Shown: positions 1-8,350 of the stretch, piece by piece
Position numbering within the stretch: the stretch's first letter is position 1
How the letters are laid out: every line of letters starts with the position of its first letter
Source of the DNA: Bacillota bacterium
Lineage (GTDB): Bacteria > Bacillota > Sulfobacillia > Sulfobacillales > Sulfobacillaceae
Reading direction: 5' to 3'
NCBI GenBank assembly: GCA_026627385.1
Contig: JAPNUR010000011.1
Location: 1-64,000 of the forward strand
Length of the DNA stretch: 64,000 nucleotides
Made by a program: the position numbers and the translations under genes
Notes under the pieces: model-generated
What the model was told of the DNA's origin: nothing
The model's database searches: none
The model's input: only the letters and a program-made list of their open reading frames with translations

Positions 1-882
1 GATCTGCACACATCAGATGGTGCTCCGCGACTCGCGCCGGAGCAGCTCACGCCTGGGCCCCGGGCGCTCTCCGCCCCGGTCCCTCCTGGATGCCCGACCC
101 TGCAATGTCGGCGCCGCGCCCTCTGCCACGCCTGGATCCTGCTGATCAGCCCCGCTGGTCGAAGTATGACGGCTGTTTCGGGCTTCTCCTTGGCAAAAAC
201 TGGGGATCACTCAGGGTGGGAGCCCGTCGGACCGCCGGACTACTGCGTGGAAGTGAGCGGCCGGTCCGCGTTTTGGGCGCGCCTGTATACCCATGCGGCG
301 GCGGCAGGGGTGGAGAGCCGCCACTGTCAGCGGGTGGTCGTCATGGGGGATGGCGCCCACTGGATTTGGGAGGAGGCCCCCACGTATTTCGGCGGCGCTG
401 GCAAAGAGGTGATCGAGATTGTGGACTTTTATCATGCCGCCGAACATGTCTGGACGGTAGCCCATGCGTTGTATCCCGCAGACGAGGCGGGGGCGGCGGC
501 CTGGGCGAAGCCGCTGGTGACGGCGTTACGGGAGCAGGGGCCGGCGCCCGTCCAGGCCGCGTTGGCCGCTGTCCACCCGGACAACCCGGGCGGCGCCGCA
601 GTGGTGGAACGGGAACGCGGCTATTTTGCCTATCATGCCGCCCGGATGGATTACCCCCGCTACCAGCGGGAAGGCCTGCCCCTCGGGGCCGGCCGGGTGG
701 ACAGCGCGTGCACGGTGGTGCTCAAGCAACGACTCAGTCAGGGCGGCATGCGATGGACGCGGGCCGGGGCGCAAGCGGTGGCCACGCTGCGCGCTTGGCA
801 CCGTTCGGGGCGCTGGGCCGCGCTCTGGGCGAGTCGACCCCTCATCCAGCGTGTGCCGCCGAAGCGACGCTGTGCTGCTTGA
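1..882 (+). pseudogene. Truncated ISKra4/ISLre2-like transposase
   Basis: The intact part (166-882) encodes the C-terminal catalytic half of a DDE transposase of the ISKra4/ISLre2 type. It carries the DGAHWIW block, then the EIVDFYHAAEHVW block, and a C-terminal PLGAGRVDSACTVVLKQR motif followed by GMRWTRAGAQ. These are recognisable landmarks of the family. Upstream of 166 the same frame stays open to base 1 but reads as low-complexity residues, and fragments of the expected N-terminal region appear in other frames, so the N-terminal half looks frameshifted or rearranged. No ribosome binding site or clear start is visible. Bases 17-215 have an inverted, diverged partner at 63726-63910. The family call rests on motif memory and could shift to a neighbouring IS family; that it is a transposase remnant is much surer. 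Confidence 0.65.
17..215 (+). repeat. Left copy of inverted IS-derived repeat
   Basis: This segment aligns by eye with the reverse complement of 63726-63910. Shared stretches include the block beginning GGAGCAGCTCACGCC, the block CCTCCTGGATGCCCG, the block CCCTCTGCCACGCCT and the block GGGATCACTCAG. Similarity stops abruptly at about base 215. Both copies lie inside transposase remnants. Confidence 0.75.
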
Positions 883-919
883 TCACAATTATGAGGCACA
901 CCCCCCTTGCGGAGCTCGA

Positions 920-948
920 TTGCCAACCTCCCGTGCGTATGCTATAAT
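920..948 (+). promoter_or_regulatory. Sigma-A type promoter of tRNA-Gly
   Basis: A TTGCCA -35 box (920-925) and a perfect TATAAT -10 box (943-948) are separated by exactly 17 bases. The tRNA starts 10 bases after the -10 box. Confidence 0.85.
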
Positions 949-957
949 CAGGGACAC

Positions 958-1033
958 GCGGAAGTAGCTCAGTTGGCAGAGCGTCGGCTTCCCAAGCCGA
1001 AGGTCGCGGGTTCGAGGCCCGTCTTCCGCTCCA
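958..1033 (+). tRNA. tRNA-Gly (anticodon CCC)
   Basis: The 76-base cloverleaf has acceptor arms GCGGAAG and CTTCCGC, the D-arm TAGCTCAGTTGGCAGAGC, an anticodon stem TCGGC/GCCGA around the loop TTCCCAA, and the T-loop GGTTCGAGGCC. The anticodon CCC reads GGG glycine codons. The CCA end is encoded (1031-1033). It is a single-gene transcript with its own promoter and terminator. Confidence 0.96.
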
Positions 1034-1037
1034 TTTT

Positions 1038-1061
1038 CCTCGCTGAGGCGGGGGTTTTTTT
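1038..1061 (+). terminator. Rho-independent terminator of tRNA-Gly
   Basis: The stem CCTCGC (1038-1043) pairs with GCGGGG (1048-1053) with one G-U pair, and a run of seven T follows (1055-1061). It begins only five bases after the tRNA. Confidence 0.8.
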
Positions 1062-1081
1062 GTGAATGGAAGGTGAAAACC

Positions 1082-1729
1082 ATGGGCACGCTACAGTCCG
1101 TGATTGAGGCCATTCAGCGGGATGACGCGACCTTTGGCTTATCTGGCAACGCTAGTGAACGCGATGGGGACGACGCGTCAAGCTTTTGGATTACACCATC
1201 CGGCGTGCCGTGGCCAGAAATCGGGCCACAGCAACTCGTGCGGTTAGCCGTGACCGATGGGAGCCAGCTAGAAGGTGCGCTGCGGCCGTCTACGGAGTGG
1301 CGCCTGCACCGTACCCTATATGAACGTCACCCTTGGATTGGCGGCGTTGTACACTTACATTCGCTGTATGCCACGATTTTATCGGTCGCGCAGATACCTG
1401 TGCGTGCGGTTCATTATCAAATGGCCCGGGTCGCCGAGGAGGTGCCGATTGTACCATATGTGACGTTCGGGACGGAAAAGCTGGCTTCCCAGGTGGCCGC
1501 GGCTATCAGCCAGGAACAACAGGCAGTGCTTTTGGCCAACCACGGTCTGGTGGCCGTGGGACTGAGCACGGCTGACGCGTACCGGGCTTGCCGGGAAGTG
1601 GAATGGACCGCCATGATTCAGTATCACGCGATGCAAGTGGGGACCCTTAACGTGTTGACCCATGCTGAACTTGAGGCGGTCCGCCAGGCCTTTAAAGACT
1701 ATGGCCAACCTTCGTCACATTCCGACTGA
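1082..1729 (+). CDS. Class II aldolase/adducin family protein
   Basis: A 215-residue protein of the zinc-dependent class II aldolase fold, the family that includes fuculose-phosphate aldolase and methylthioribulose-phosphate dehydratase. Visible landmarks are LSGNAS near the N terminus (phosphate-binding loop), the metal-ligand motif VHLHS, and the later ANHGL histidine. An acidic residue ahead of the HxH pair (the THRTLYERHP region) fits the catalytic position. The substrate cannot be told. The ATG at 1082 is preferred over the GTG at 1073 because GGAAGG (1068-1073) sits eight bases before it. It is probably transcribed alone after the tRNA terminator, and its 3' end overlaps the convergent gene at 1692-2144 by 38 bases. 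Confidence 0.8.
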   Translation: MGTLQSVIEAIQRDDATFGLSGNASERDGDDASSFWITPSGVPWPEIGPQQLVRLAVTDGSQLEGALRPSTEWRLHRTLYERHPWIGGVVHLHSLYATILSVAQIPVRAVHYQMARVAEEVPIVPYVTFGTEKLASQVAAAISQEQQAVLLANHGLVAVGLSTADAYRACREVEWTAMIQYHAMQVGTLNVLTHAELEAVRQAFKDYGQPSSHSD

Positions 1730-2144
1730 CGGACGCGAGGCGCCGCCGCGCGCGTCCGAGGTGCGCCATTAACAGTGCGAGACCACTATACCCCAGCGCT
1801 CCCAGCACGATGTTCACAAACGGCCACCAACGCGTGAGAATGTCCAGCCGGTACAGCATGCTTCCCCAACTGGCATATTGGGAAAACGCCGTCGCTAGAT
1901 TGGCGCCCGAGTGTAGGTGAAGAAGCGTTTGGTCAACGGCGCCTCCAAGGAGGCCAGAAACCAACCCCAAAACGAACACCAAACGTCGGCTGTCGGTAGC
2001 GCCGGCCGCAACCGCGTATAACCGCATGGTGAGGATCAACGAGGCCACGTTTAAAATGACCATGACGGCTGGGCCAGCGCCCAGGATCCAAAAACCCATG
2101 GGCCCAGCGATGAGCACAACGGCGATGATGGTGAGCCAGATCAT
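1692..2144 (-). CDS. Small integral membrane protein, unknown function
   Basis: About 150 residues with roughly four hydrophobic segments separated by short loops (for example IWLTIIAVVLIAGPMGFWIL at the N terminus, then a VMVILNVASLIL stretch). The C terminus is Arg-rich and cytoplasmic-looking. The start at 2144 is chosen because GGAAGGGG lies just upstream on the minus strand; the longer open frame up to 2357 overlaps the divergent neighbour and lacks a ribosome binding site. I do not recognise the family. It is transcribed away from the 2269-3425 pair. Confidence 0.65.
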   Translation of the reverse strand: MIWLTIIAVVLIAGPMGFWILGAGPAVMVILNVASLILTMRLYAVAAGATDSRRLVFVLGLVSGLLGGAVDQTLLHLHSGANLATAFSQYASWGSMLYRLDILTRWWPFVNIVLGALGYSGLALLMAHLGRARRRLASVSRNVTKVGHSL

Positions 2145-2268
2145 ACGAAACCCCTTCCCGTGCGTCTTCAGTGCTATCTCAGCGTATGTTACGGCTCTGT
2201 GGTCTAGACCCAAGGGACGAGTCATATCTTCCACTAGCCCTGGCTTGGGCAAGGAAAGGTGGAACAGC

Positions 2269-2661
2269 ATGATACGGCGTGTCCTCATCATCTTGTCTGC
2301 GGCCTTAATGCTTTTGGGCCTCATCGTGCTAACCTGGGGCTTCCGGGATTTGCCCATCGATGAGCGGCCGGAATGGATGGTGGTGCAGATGGTGATCTGG
2401 CCACTCGCTGCCCTGGGCCTCGTCGAATTGTTTCGCTTGTGGCGCTATGCCCGACAAGGGCTGCGCATCCATGTGGACCGTTGGCGGCTTTTGAGTCACG
2501 GCGTTCCGGCCCTCCTCGTCGTCGCTGTCCCGTCTGGCAGTTTTACCCAATGGTTTGGGCCCGGATCCGTCTGGGCGCTGCTAGACTTCCCAACAGCAAA
2601 GGTGATGGCAGCATTTTGGCTGGCAGCCACGCTTTGGGGGAGTTGGGAGGTGATGCTATGA
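2269..2661 (+). CDS. Small membrane protein upstream of L,D-transpeptidase
   Basis: A 130-residue protein with about four predicted membrane helices. The N-terminal one (VLIILSAALMLLGLIVLTW) could also act as a signal anchor. The ATG at 2269 follows AAGGAAAGG at a good distance. Its stop codon overlaps the start of the next gene in an ATGA arrangement (2658-2661), so the two are probably translated together. I do not recognise the family. The coupling suggests a role alongside the wall-modifying L,D-transpeptidase, which is inference only. Confidence 0.65.
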   Translation: MIRRVLIILSAALMLLGLIVLTWGFRDLPIDERPEWMVVQMVIWPLAALGLVELFRLWRYARQGLRIHVDRWRLLSHGVPALLVVAVPSGSFTQWFGPGSVWALLDFPTAKVMAAFWLAATLWGSWEVML

Positions 2662-3425
2662 TGTGGCGCGGAGCCGGGGTGCTGCTGACCATGGCGGTCA
2701 TGTGGCTGATGTTGTCAGGCCTTCACCAACTCTGGGGGACCACAGCCCTCGCCGCAACTTCCGTAGACACCAAAATTGTGATTAACGTGCCCCAACGCCG
2801 CCTCTATCTATATCGCAATCACAAACTCTTTCAAGTGTATCCGGTGGCCGTGGGTAAGCCGGAAACCCCAAGCCCACGGGGTGAATTCTACATCACCCAA
2901 AAGGCTATTTGGGGCGATGGGTTTGGAACCCGCTGGATGCGCATCTCGACGCCATGGGGCATTTATGGCATTCACGGCACCAACAAACCGTGGTCCGTGG
3001 GGACTGTCGCCTCACATGGCTGTTTTCGCATGTTAAACCGCGACGTGGAGCAAGTATACGCCCTGGTCTCCATCAATACCCCAGTGATTGTGGAGGGGGT
3101 CACCCCCTATAGCGCCTTAAAGCGCGCATTAAGCCCTGGGGCTATTGGTCAAGATGTGGTTGAACTCCAACGATTATTGCGCCTAGCCCGCACCTACCCG
3201 GGTCCCTTGTCAGGCATCTATACGCCTAGCGTGGAAGAGGCGGTGAGAGCTTTTCAAACCACAGTGGGGCTACCGGTGACCGGTGTTGCCAACGAAAAGA
3301 CCATTGCCGCTCTCTTAACCTATACCGGGCAAAAGGGGTTGAAACCCGGTTATCTGGAACGCAAACCCACTCCCCACCCCGCGCCCCAGGAGGTTAAGCC
3401 AGGGGCACTCGGCGGTAACGCTTGA
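2658..3425 (+). CDS. L,D-transpeptidase (YkuD) with C-terminal peptidoglycan-binding domain
   Basis: A 255-residue exported enzyme expected to form 3-3 peptide cross-links in peptidoglycan or attach proteins to it. Residues 1-33 are a signal peptide or anchor. The YkuD domain (about 37-165) has the family signature: His106 in IHG and the SHGCFR motif with His120 and catalytic Cys122. Residues about 178-235 form a PG_binding_1 repeat (SPGAIGQDVVELQRLL ... GVANEKTIAALL). The order, catalytic then binding domain, is common in Bacillota. The start overlaps the upstream membrane gene (ATGA). The 3' end overlaps the convergent decayed gene at 3394. Confidence 0.9.
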   Translation: MMWRGAGVLLTMAVMWLMLSGLHQLWGTTALAATSVDTKIVINVPQRRLYLYRNHKLFQVYPVAVGKPETPSPRGEFYITQKAIWGDGFGTRWMRISTPWGIYGIHGTNKPWSVGTVASHGCFRMLNRDVEQVYALVSINTPVIVEGVTPYSALKRALSPGAIGQDVVELQRLLRLARTYPGPLSGIYTPSVEEAVRAFQTTVGLPVTGVANEKTIAALLTYTGQKGLKPGYLERKPTPHPAPQEVKPGALGGNA

Positions 3426-4856
3426 GACAGCGAACGAGCAGCACTAATAGCGCGCTGAGGAAGCAGCCCAAGCCAATGAGGATGCTCCAAGACTCGACTG
3501 GCCGGTGGCGGAAGTTGATCCAGCGCAGCAGAATCGGAATGGCCAGAATGGCATACAGCAAGACGTTTATCAGCAAAAAGATGAGCGTGATAAACGAATA
3601 GTCGCATGTTTCGGGAGTCACGCTGCAAGGCCTGATTCCGTATCGCCTGCTCGTCTTGGCGCTCCATTTCCGCGAGGTAGTTGTCAATGTCATGAACCTC
3701 TTCTTACAACTCGTTATACATGCGCACCGCCCAAGACACCTTTTGCCAACGTTCGTAGATGTGATTGCGTTCTTCGCTGACGGACGCCTGGCTAAAGTCG
3801 CAGCGCGTGGCGAAGTCGTAGATGGCCTCTCGTAACCGCCGTAATTCGATTCCCTGCGCGGGCGACAGGCCGGCGGTTGCATTCATGGCATACCTTAAAA
3901 TACTCAGAGGTTGGTGAAAGGGAGTTAGCATCATGGCGAAATAGCCTGCGCGAAAGGATTCCACGGCCGGGCCGGGTATCCGGAAAAATGCTCTAACCCG
4001 TTGGGGTAGGCGAGAATAAAAACCCCGTCGAGACTTTGGCTATGAATGACGTTGTGATAGGACGTATAGTGATGCGCGGCCTCCGCTAGATGTACCCGGA
4101 AAACGTACTCAATCTTGTTAAGAACACGTGTTTTTCGTAAGATGGCGCGGTGAGGCTGAGCAAATCATAAAATTTTTCGTCGAGTGTCGGAATTGGATGC
4201 GGGTGACGCGCCTCCAATAACCCGCACCGTATATAGGCAAAAATCGATTAACCATCGCGGTAACGTGAAAGCGCGCGGAGCTCGAATGTAAACTCGTCAA
4301 CAGTAACTCGCGAATAATCTGACCAATTGCACACGGAGATGTCGCGAATAACGGCGCTGGCCGAGCCTCGTCGGACGACAGCCGCGCGATGGAACGAAAT
4401 TCGGCGCCATGAACTAGGGATGCGAGGCGCGCATTCACTGCCTCGACATCCTCGATGCGTAAACCGTCTGACCCCGCGGGCACTGGTTGGACCTCAATAG
4501 CCAGACATCCGACGCCATGAAAAAAGAGATGCAGTACGACCTCGGTGATGCGGAAAAATTGTGCCGGTTCCCGGCAAACTGGTATTCTGCAGGATGCTCC
4601 AGGACAACCTGATACCGTTGGTGGTTAAGCAGAGGGCTAAAGTATTGCTTCACATAAGGACGCATATGGTCCAGTTCCGGCACAATGATGCTTGGTACCC
4701 ACAGCGCCGGTTGATGGAGCGATTGCACCAGTCGCGCTACGTCATTCCCATGGGACGCTGGGTATCCTCCGGAGTCTCGGATGAACAAAAATGGGTAGAG
4801 AAACTTTATCCACGGCTCGCGGACGGTTCACAAGGGCAATGAAGTACGAGCCATGC
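3394..4856 (-). pseudogene. Decayed large gene: soluble N-terminal part and two C-terminal membrane helices
   Basis: The minus strand from about 4856 to 3394 reads as one protein broken by several frameshifts and at least one stop. Coding-like pieces in order are: EHGSYFIALVNRPRAVDKVS (near 4850-4790), an IIVPELDHMRPYVKQYF piece (4700s-4600s), a GLRIEDVEAVNARLASLV piece (about 4460-4400), the piece LDEKFYDLLSLTAPSYEKHV (about 4180-4120), and SYHNVIHSQSLDGVFILAYP (about 4060-4000). The last ends with the helix-rich MNATAGLSPAQGIELRRL (from 3886), an in-frame TAA after MYNEL at 3704, a coiled-coil stretch, then two membrane helices reached by a frameshift near 3600. The intact ancestor would be about 460 residues. 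A soluble domain, then a coiled coil, then two helices resembles the CorA architecture, but I see no GMN motif and do not assign it. Confidence 0.6.
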
Positions 4857-4953
4857 TCATCTTTTCCTTTAAGCCGGGTTTCCCTCTAGTGTATCCCGGC
4901 GCATGACCTTCCACGCGCGGGGGATCGGGCGATAAAATGACCAGATCTTGCCC

Positions 4954-4983
4954 TTGAAGGGCATATGAAGCGCAGTGTATAAT
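4954..4983 (+). promoter_or_regulatory. Promoter of tRNA-Thr
   Basis: TTGAAG (4954-4959) and a perfect TATAAT (4978-4983) are 18 bases apart. The tRNA begins 12 bases after the -10 box. Confidence 0.75.
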
Positions 4984-4994
4984 CTAATGCGATT

Positions 4995-5070
4995 GCTGGC
5001 GTAGCTCAGTCGGTAGAGCAGCGGTTTCGTAAACCGCAGGTCGTCGGTTCGAGTCCGACCGCCAGCTCCA
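4995..5070 (+). tRNA. tRNA-Thr (anticodon CGT)
   Basis: A 76-base cloverleaf with acceptor arms GCTGGCG and CGCCAGC, the D-arm TAGCTCAGTCGGTAGAGC, the anticodon loop TTCGTAA flanked by GCGGT/ACCGC, and the T-loop GGTTCGAGTCC. The anticodon CGT reads ACG threonine codons. The CCA end is encoded at 5068-5070. Confidence 0.95.
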
Positions 5071-5254
5071 TTTTTTCGGCGTGACGCAAGGGTTTCCGGG
5101 ATCGTTTGGGACCATACCTCGTCCGTCATATCCCAATGGTCCCGAATTCTGGCCCCAAATGGCGCGAGCTAGTACGTCGAGTGCGTTATAGTTGGCACGT
5201 CCGCCGGCCAACCGTTTCGGGAAAATGGGCGCAAACTGCCAACCTTAGACGAAA

Positions 5255-5284
5255 CGCCTCCGGCTGCAGCCCGGAGGCGCTTTT
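5255..5284 (+). terminator. Strong hairpin terminator downstream of tRNA-Thr
   Basis: A perfect nine-base stem, CGCCTCCGG (5255-5263) with CCGGAGGCG (5271-5279), is followed by CTTTTG. It lies 185 bases after the tRNA. The bases between (5071-5254) hold no gene I can support, so the tRNA transcript may have a long 3' trailer or a small RNA may start there. Confidence 0.65.
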
Positions 5285-6031
5285 GCATTGGTGCCAACTT
5301 TGACCTTGCCATTGGCTACGGCCCCACCACACTCGAACAGTGGATTCAGGTGCGCCCAGAGCGGTGTTCTCGCAGGTCGATGCCAGCAATGAGGAGTTCC
5401 TGTTGCCCAGTGCCCAGCGGGTGCCGCGGGTCTGATTCGGGTGATCGCCCCGGAGAGCTCCCTCTTTGCCGCGGTGGGGCCGGTGCTTGCGATGGGCGGA
5501 CGCGGGTGCGCTGGCGGGGCGCTGGATGTCGTTTGACCTCCTGGGGGCGCCGCAGGGACAATCGTCCGTGGCCGGACGGCCCCCGCTTCCCCATGTTGCG
5601 TCTCTTGGTCCCAACCGCGGCTAGTCGGCTTTCCGCCGTGCTGGCTATGGTATGCTAGAGGGGCAGCCAACACGGTCGTTTTCACGCAAAACTAACCTTA
5701 CGGAGGTTCTGGGGCAGTTCTAACTCTCTAGCCCCTTGTCATCCCGACGGCATAAACATTGACCAAACTACTTTGCGGCGCCTCTATACGACTCTCTAGT
5801 TCATTATGTTTATAGCCTCGAGCACCGTGTATCAGCCAGATTGCGATGCCCCAGCAGGGGCGGCATGACAAGCTCGTGAAGGTGCAGCGGGCGCCGTGAG
5901 AACACGGGGGCAACCATTTTGGGTATAAGCAAAGGCCGTGCATGGGCGGATTGTGTTTTGTTTACCGGAGTCGAGGTCGCCCCAATGGCCGAAGACGCAC
6001 AGCCGTAAAATGGAAAGGGGGGGGAACGCCG
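5285..6031. other. Gene-free stretch with a possible IS5-like trace
   Basis: No credible gene is present. Open frames here on both strands have biased, low-complexity composition and no ribosome binding sites. Around 5845-5945 the plus strand reads a short EHGGNHFGYK-like phrase interrupted by a stop. This recalls the conserved GGxxxFGYK region of IS5-family transposases and may be a trace of one. This is weak evidence. Confidence 0.3.
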
Positions 6032-6238
6032 ATGAGCACGCAAGAGAACTTGCTTCGCCTAATTGATCCACTGGACGATCGTTGGCTTGACGAGGTGCTG
6101 GATTATGTGCAATGGATTCAGGAAGTGGCCGATACGCTGACGCCCGTAGAATGGGAGCGTGTTCAACGCGGCGAACAAGAGTTGGTTCAGGGCGACCGGG
6201 TGAGCTTGAGCGAGTGGCGCCGCCAGCATGGGATATGA
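6032..6238 (+). CDS. Type II antitoxin-like protein
   Basis: A 68-residue acidic protein that starts with MSTQENLLRLIDPLDD and ends with GDRVSLSEWRRQHGI. Small proteins of this shape, with a C-terminal VSLEE/LSEWR segment, sit before RelE/ParE-type toxins and act as antitoxins. The ATG at 6032 follows a purine-rich GGAAAGGGGGG ribosome binding site. The next reading frame starts inside its last codons (6228) and encodes a truncated toxin, so this antitoxin is probably an orphan. Confidence 0.6.
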   Translation: MSTQENLLRLIDPLDDRWLDEVLDYVQWIQEVADTLTPVEWERVQRGEQELVQGDRVSLSEWRRQHGI

Positions 6239-6326
6239 GGTGATCCTGTCCCGCCAAGCCGCGCGGTACATGGAACGGCTGGACCGATCCACCCAGCGGC
6301 GCATTGTTTCCCGTCTGAGGCAATGA
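6228..6326 (+). pseudogene. Truncated RelE/ParE-type toxin
   Basis: Only 32 residues remain (MGYEVILSRQAARYMERLD, then STQRRIVSRLRQ, then a stop). This matches the N-terminal strand-helix of RelE-type toxins, in which a YxVxLSxxAxKxLxxLD phrase is typical. The rest of the fold, including the catalytic C-terminal strands, is missing or degraded; a possible GEYNDYY trace in another frame at about 6375-6400 could be the old core. It overlaps the antitoxin gene by 11 bases, the usual toxin-antitoxin layout. Confidence 0.6.
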
Positions 6327-6440
6327 AGGGATTTCAAGTACAATTTTTGTAAGTCAAATCGGGCGCTGGTCAAGGTCAGCCTTAGGCGAGTACAATGATT
6401 ATTATCTATCTTCGATCACAAAGGCTAAAGGAACATCTTG

Positions 6441-7547
6441 ATGACGAGAGTGCTCATCGCGCCCGAACGCTTTTATCCCACTATGAAAGCCCAAGCTGTG
6501 GCACAAGCCATGGTTCGTGGGCTTCAAAGCGTCTCCAATGAATGGGAATATGTTGTGTGTCCTATGGCGAGCGGCGGTAGTGGGACTACCGAGCTTGCGG
6601 TGCGCATGGCGCGGGGTCGCCTGTACCACGAAGCGATTACTATCGGTCCGCGGCGGACGCGCGACGTGAGATGGGGTCTCTTGCCTGACGGCACGGCAAT
6701 TTTCGACGCTCGTGAGGCCCTAGGTGATCCGGATGGCCCAAGTCAGCTCAATCAGGCGTATATGGATAGTCGACCGTTGGGGCAAATGATTCAAAGACTC
6801 TTAACCCGACGCCCAGCACGCATCGTCATCGCGTTGGGGGATGTGCTGGCGGCCGATGGCGGCATGGGTTTACTGCAAGACTTTGGCGTAAAAGCATGTG
6901 ACGCCGACAACGATCGGCTCGAATCGGGGACGCGACACCTTTTGAGGATTCATCACGTCGATTTTACAGAACTGACCCCGCCTCAGGTTCCGATTATCGC
7001 CCTCACGGATCAATGGGTAACCTGGAATGAGCGTGTCCAACAAGACGATTTTCGTCTAGACTTAATTCACGGAGGCTTACACGTCGCCGCGGAGCGCTTT
7101 CGCGATTTGCTGGCGGATCACATCCGGGTGCCGTTAGGAGAAGTTGAAGGTACCGGTGTTGGCGGCGGTCTGGGAATGGCATTAGCATTTTTGGGCGCCC
7201 AGTTTCAATTTGGGGCAGACTATTTAGCACACCTGGGCGGGTTACAAAGCAAAATTTGGGAGGTCGATTGGGTCATGACGGGCGCCAGGGCCTTAGGCCC
7301 AGGATCCGTGGCACAAACTGTGGGCATTGTCGCCCGATATGCCCGTGACGCGGGGGTGCCCGCTGTTGCCCTGACCACCGAGTTGCACCATGGTCATACC
7401 GAGTTACTGGATCTCGGTCTAACGGGAATTTACCCAGTGCTTGATCGTCCGCGTAATTTCAAAGAGTTGCACCGCGGGTTACCAGCTCTCATTGAGCACG
7501 CGGCCTTTCGCGTGGGTTATTGGCTGCAAGCGCTATCAGAACCCTAG
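6441..7547 (+). CDS. Glycerate kinase family protein
   Basis: A 368-residue member of the GarK/GlxK glycerate kinase family, which phosphorylates D-glycerate to 2- or 3-phosphoglycerate. The N-terminal VLIAPERFYPTMKAQAVAQA matches the family's IAPDSFKGSLSA segment. The GTGVGGGLGMALAFLGA motif and a GADYLAHLGGL segment correspond to the conserved glycine-rich active-site region, and a C-terminal GLTGIYPVLDRP matches the usual GxxAxFSI-type segment only loosely. The ATG at 6441 is preferred to the TTG at 6438 because AAAGGAAC precedes it. It is followed after 15 bases by paaG-like and paaH-like genes, so it is probably the first gene of that operon. Confidence 0.82.
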   Translation: MTRVLIAPERFYPTMKAQAVAQAMVRGLQSVSNEWEYVVCPMASGGSGTTELAVRMARGRLYHEAITIGPRRTRDVRWGLLPDGTAIFDAREALGDPDGPSQLNQAYMDSRPLGQMIQRLLTRRPARIVIALGDVLAADGGMGLLQDFGVKACDADNDRLESGTRHLLRIHHVDFTELTPPQVPIIALTDQWVTWNERVQQDDFRLDLIHGGLHVAAERFRDLLADHIRVPLGEVEGTGVGGGLGMALAFLGAQFQFGADYLAHLGGLQSKIWEVDWVMTGARALGPGSVAQTVGIVARYARDAGVPAVALTTELHHGHTELLDLGLTGIYPVLDRPRNFKELHRGLPALIEHAAFRVGYWLQALSEP

Positions 7548-7562
7548 GAAAGAGGGAAGAAC

Positions 7563-8348
7563 ATGGGATATCAGTCGATTGAATATGGCGTGGAGGATCA
7601 CGTCGCGACCATTACCCTAAACCGGCCGGAAGCGCTCAATGCGCTCACCGACGACATGTTGGGGGAGCTTGGGGACGCGGTTCACCATGCAGGCCGTGAT
7701 GCGGCCGTACGAGTCCTCGTGCTGACTGGCAAAGGCCGAGGTTTCTGCTCCGGACAAGATTTGAGGTCCCTGAATGCTCAACCGGGTGAGCGCGATATCG
7801 GCCGCCACCTTGACCAGTACTACCATCCCTTGATTTTGCGTCTTGCTGCGTTGGAAAAACCGACGATTGCCATGGTCAATGGCGTTGCAGCCGGTGCGGG
7901 CATGTCCTTAGCGCTAGCGTGTGATATGCGCGTAGCCGCGGAGGAAGCGCGGTTTACCCAAGCGTTTGTGCGCGTGGGTTTGGTGCCGGATTCCGGGTCA
8001 AGCCATTTCCTCCCTCGTTTAATTGGGTATGCACGGGCGCTGGAGATGGCGATGACCGGCATGATTGTCGATAGCCACACGGCGCTGGCTTGGGGTCTTG
8101 TCAACCGCGTGGTGCCCTCGGAACAATTGGCGGAGGAAACCTACAAATTGGCCCAGGCGCTGGCTGGGGGGCCGCCTTTGGCCTTGGGGATGATTAAGCG
8201 GGAGATCGCTTACGGTGCCTCTCAGCCGCTGGCAGCTGCTCTGGAACGCGAAAAAGATTTTCAAATTCGAGCGGCAGCGACCGCCGATCACCGCGAAGCG
8301 GTGACCGCATTTTTTGCTAAGCGGCCACCAGTGTTTGAGGGGCGATAA
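7563..8348 (+). CDS. paaG: Enoyl-CoA hydratase/isomerase, PaaG-like
   Basis: A 261-residue crotonase-fold enzyme. The oxyanion-hole segments are visible: GRGFCSGQDL and NGVAAGAGMSLALACDMRVA. The DSGSSHFLPRLIG segment with an acidic residue instead of a second catalytic Glu is typical of PaaG-type 1,2-epoxyphenylacetyl-CoA isomerases rather than classical hydratases. No other phenylacetate ring-opening genes (PaaABCDE, PaaZ) are in the window, so the real substrate may be another acyl-CoA. AAAGAGGGAAGA precedes the ATG. The gene sits between glycerate kinase and a 3-hydroxyacyl-CoA dehydrogenase with a two-base gap to the latter. Confidence 0.85.
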   Translation: MGYQSIEYGVEDHVATITLNRPEALNALTDDMLGELGDAVHHAGRDAAVRVLVLTGKGRGFCSGQDLRSLNAQPGERDIGRHLDQYYHPLILRLAALEKPTIAMVNGVAAGAGMSLALACDMRVAAEEARFTQAFVRVGLVPDSGSSHFLPRLIGYARALEMAMTGMIVDSHTALAWGLVNRVVPSEQLAEETYKLAQALAGGPPLALGMIKREIAYGASQPLAAALEREKDFQIRAAATADHREAVTAFFAKRPPVFEGR

Positions 8349-8350
8349 CG

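Noticed and set aside
90-947. Long plus-strand frame overlapping the ISKra4-like transposase
   Set aside because: It is Gly/Arg/Pro-rich, has no motifs and conflicts with the frame carrying the DGAHWIW and FYHAAEHVW transposase blocks.
5186-5685. Overlapping minus-strand frames suggesting a gene
   Set aside because: Composition is low-complexity (Pro, Arg, Ser, Gly), there is no ribosome binding site, and one frame crosses the strong terminator hairpin at 5255-5284.
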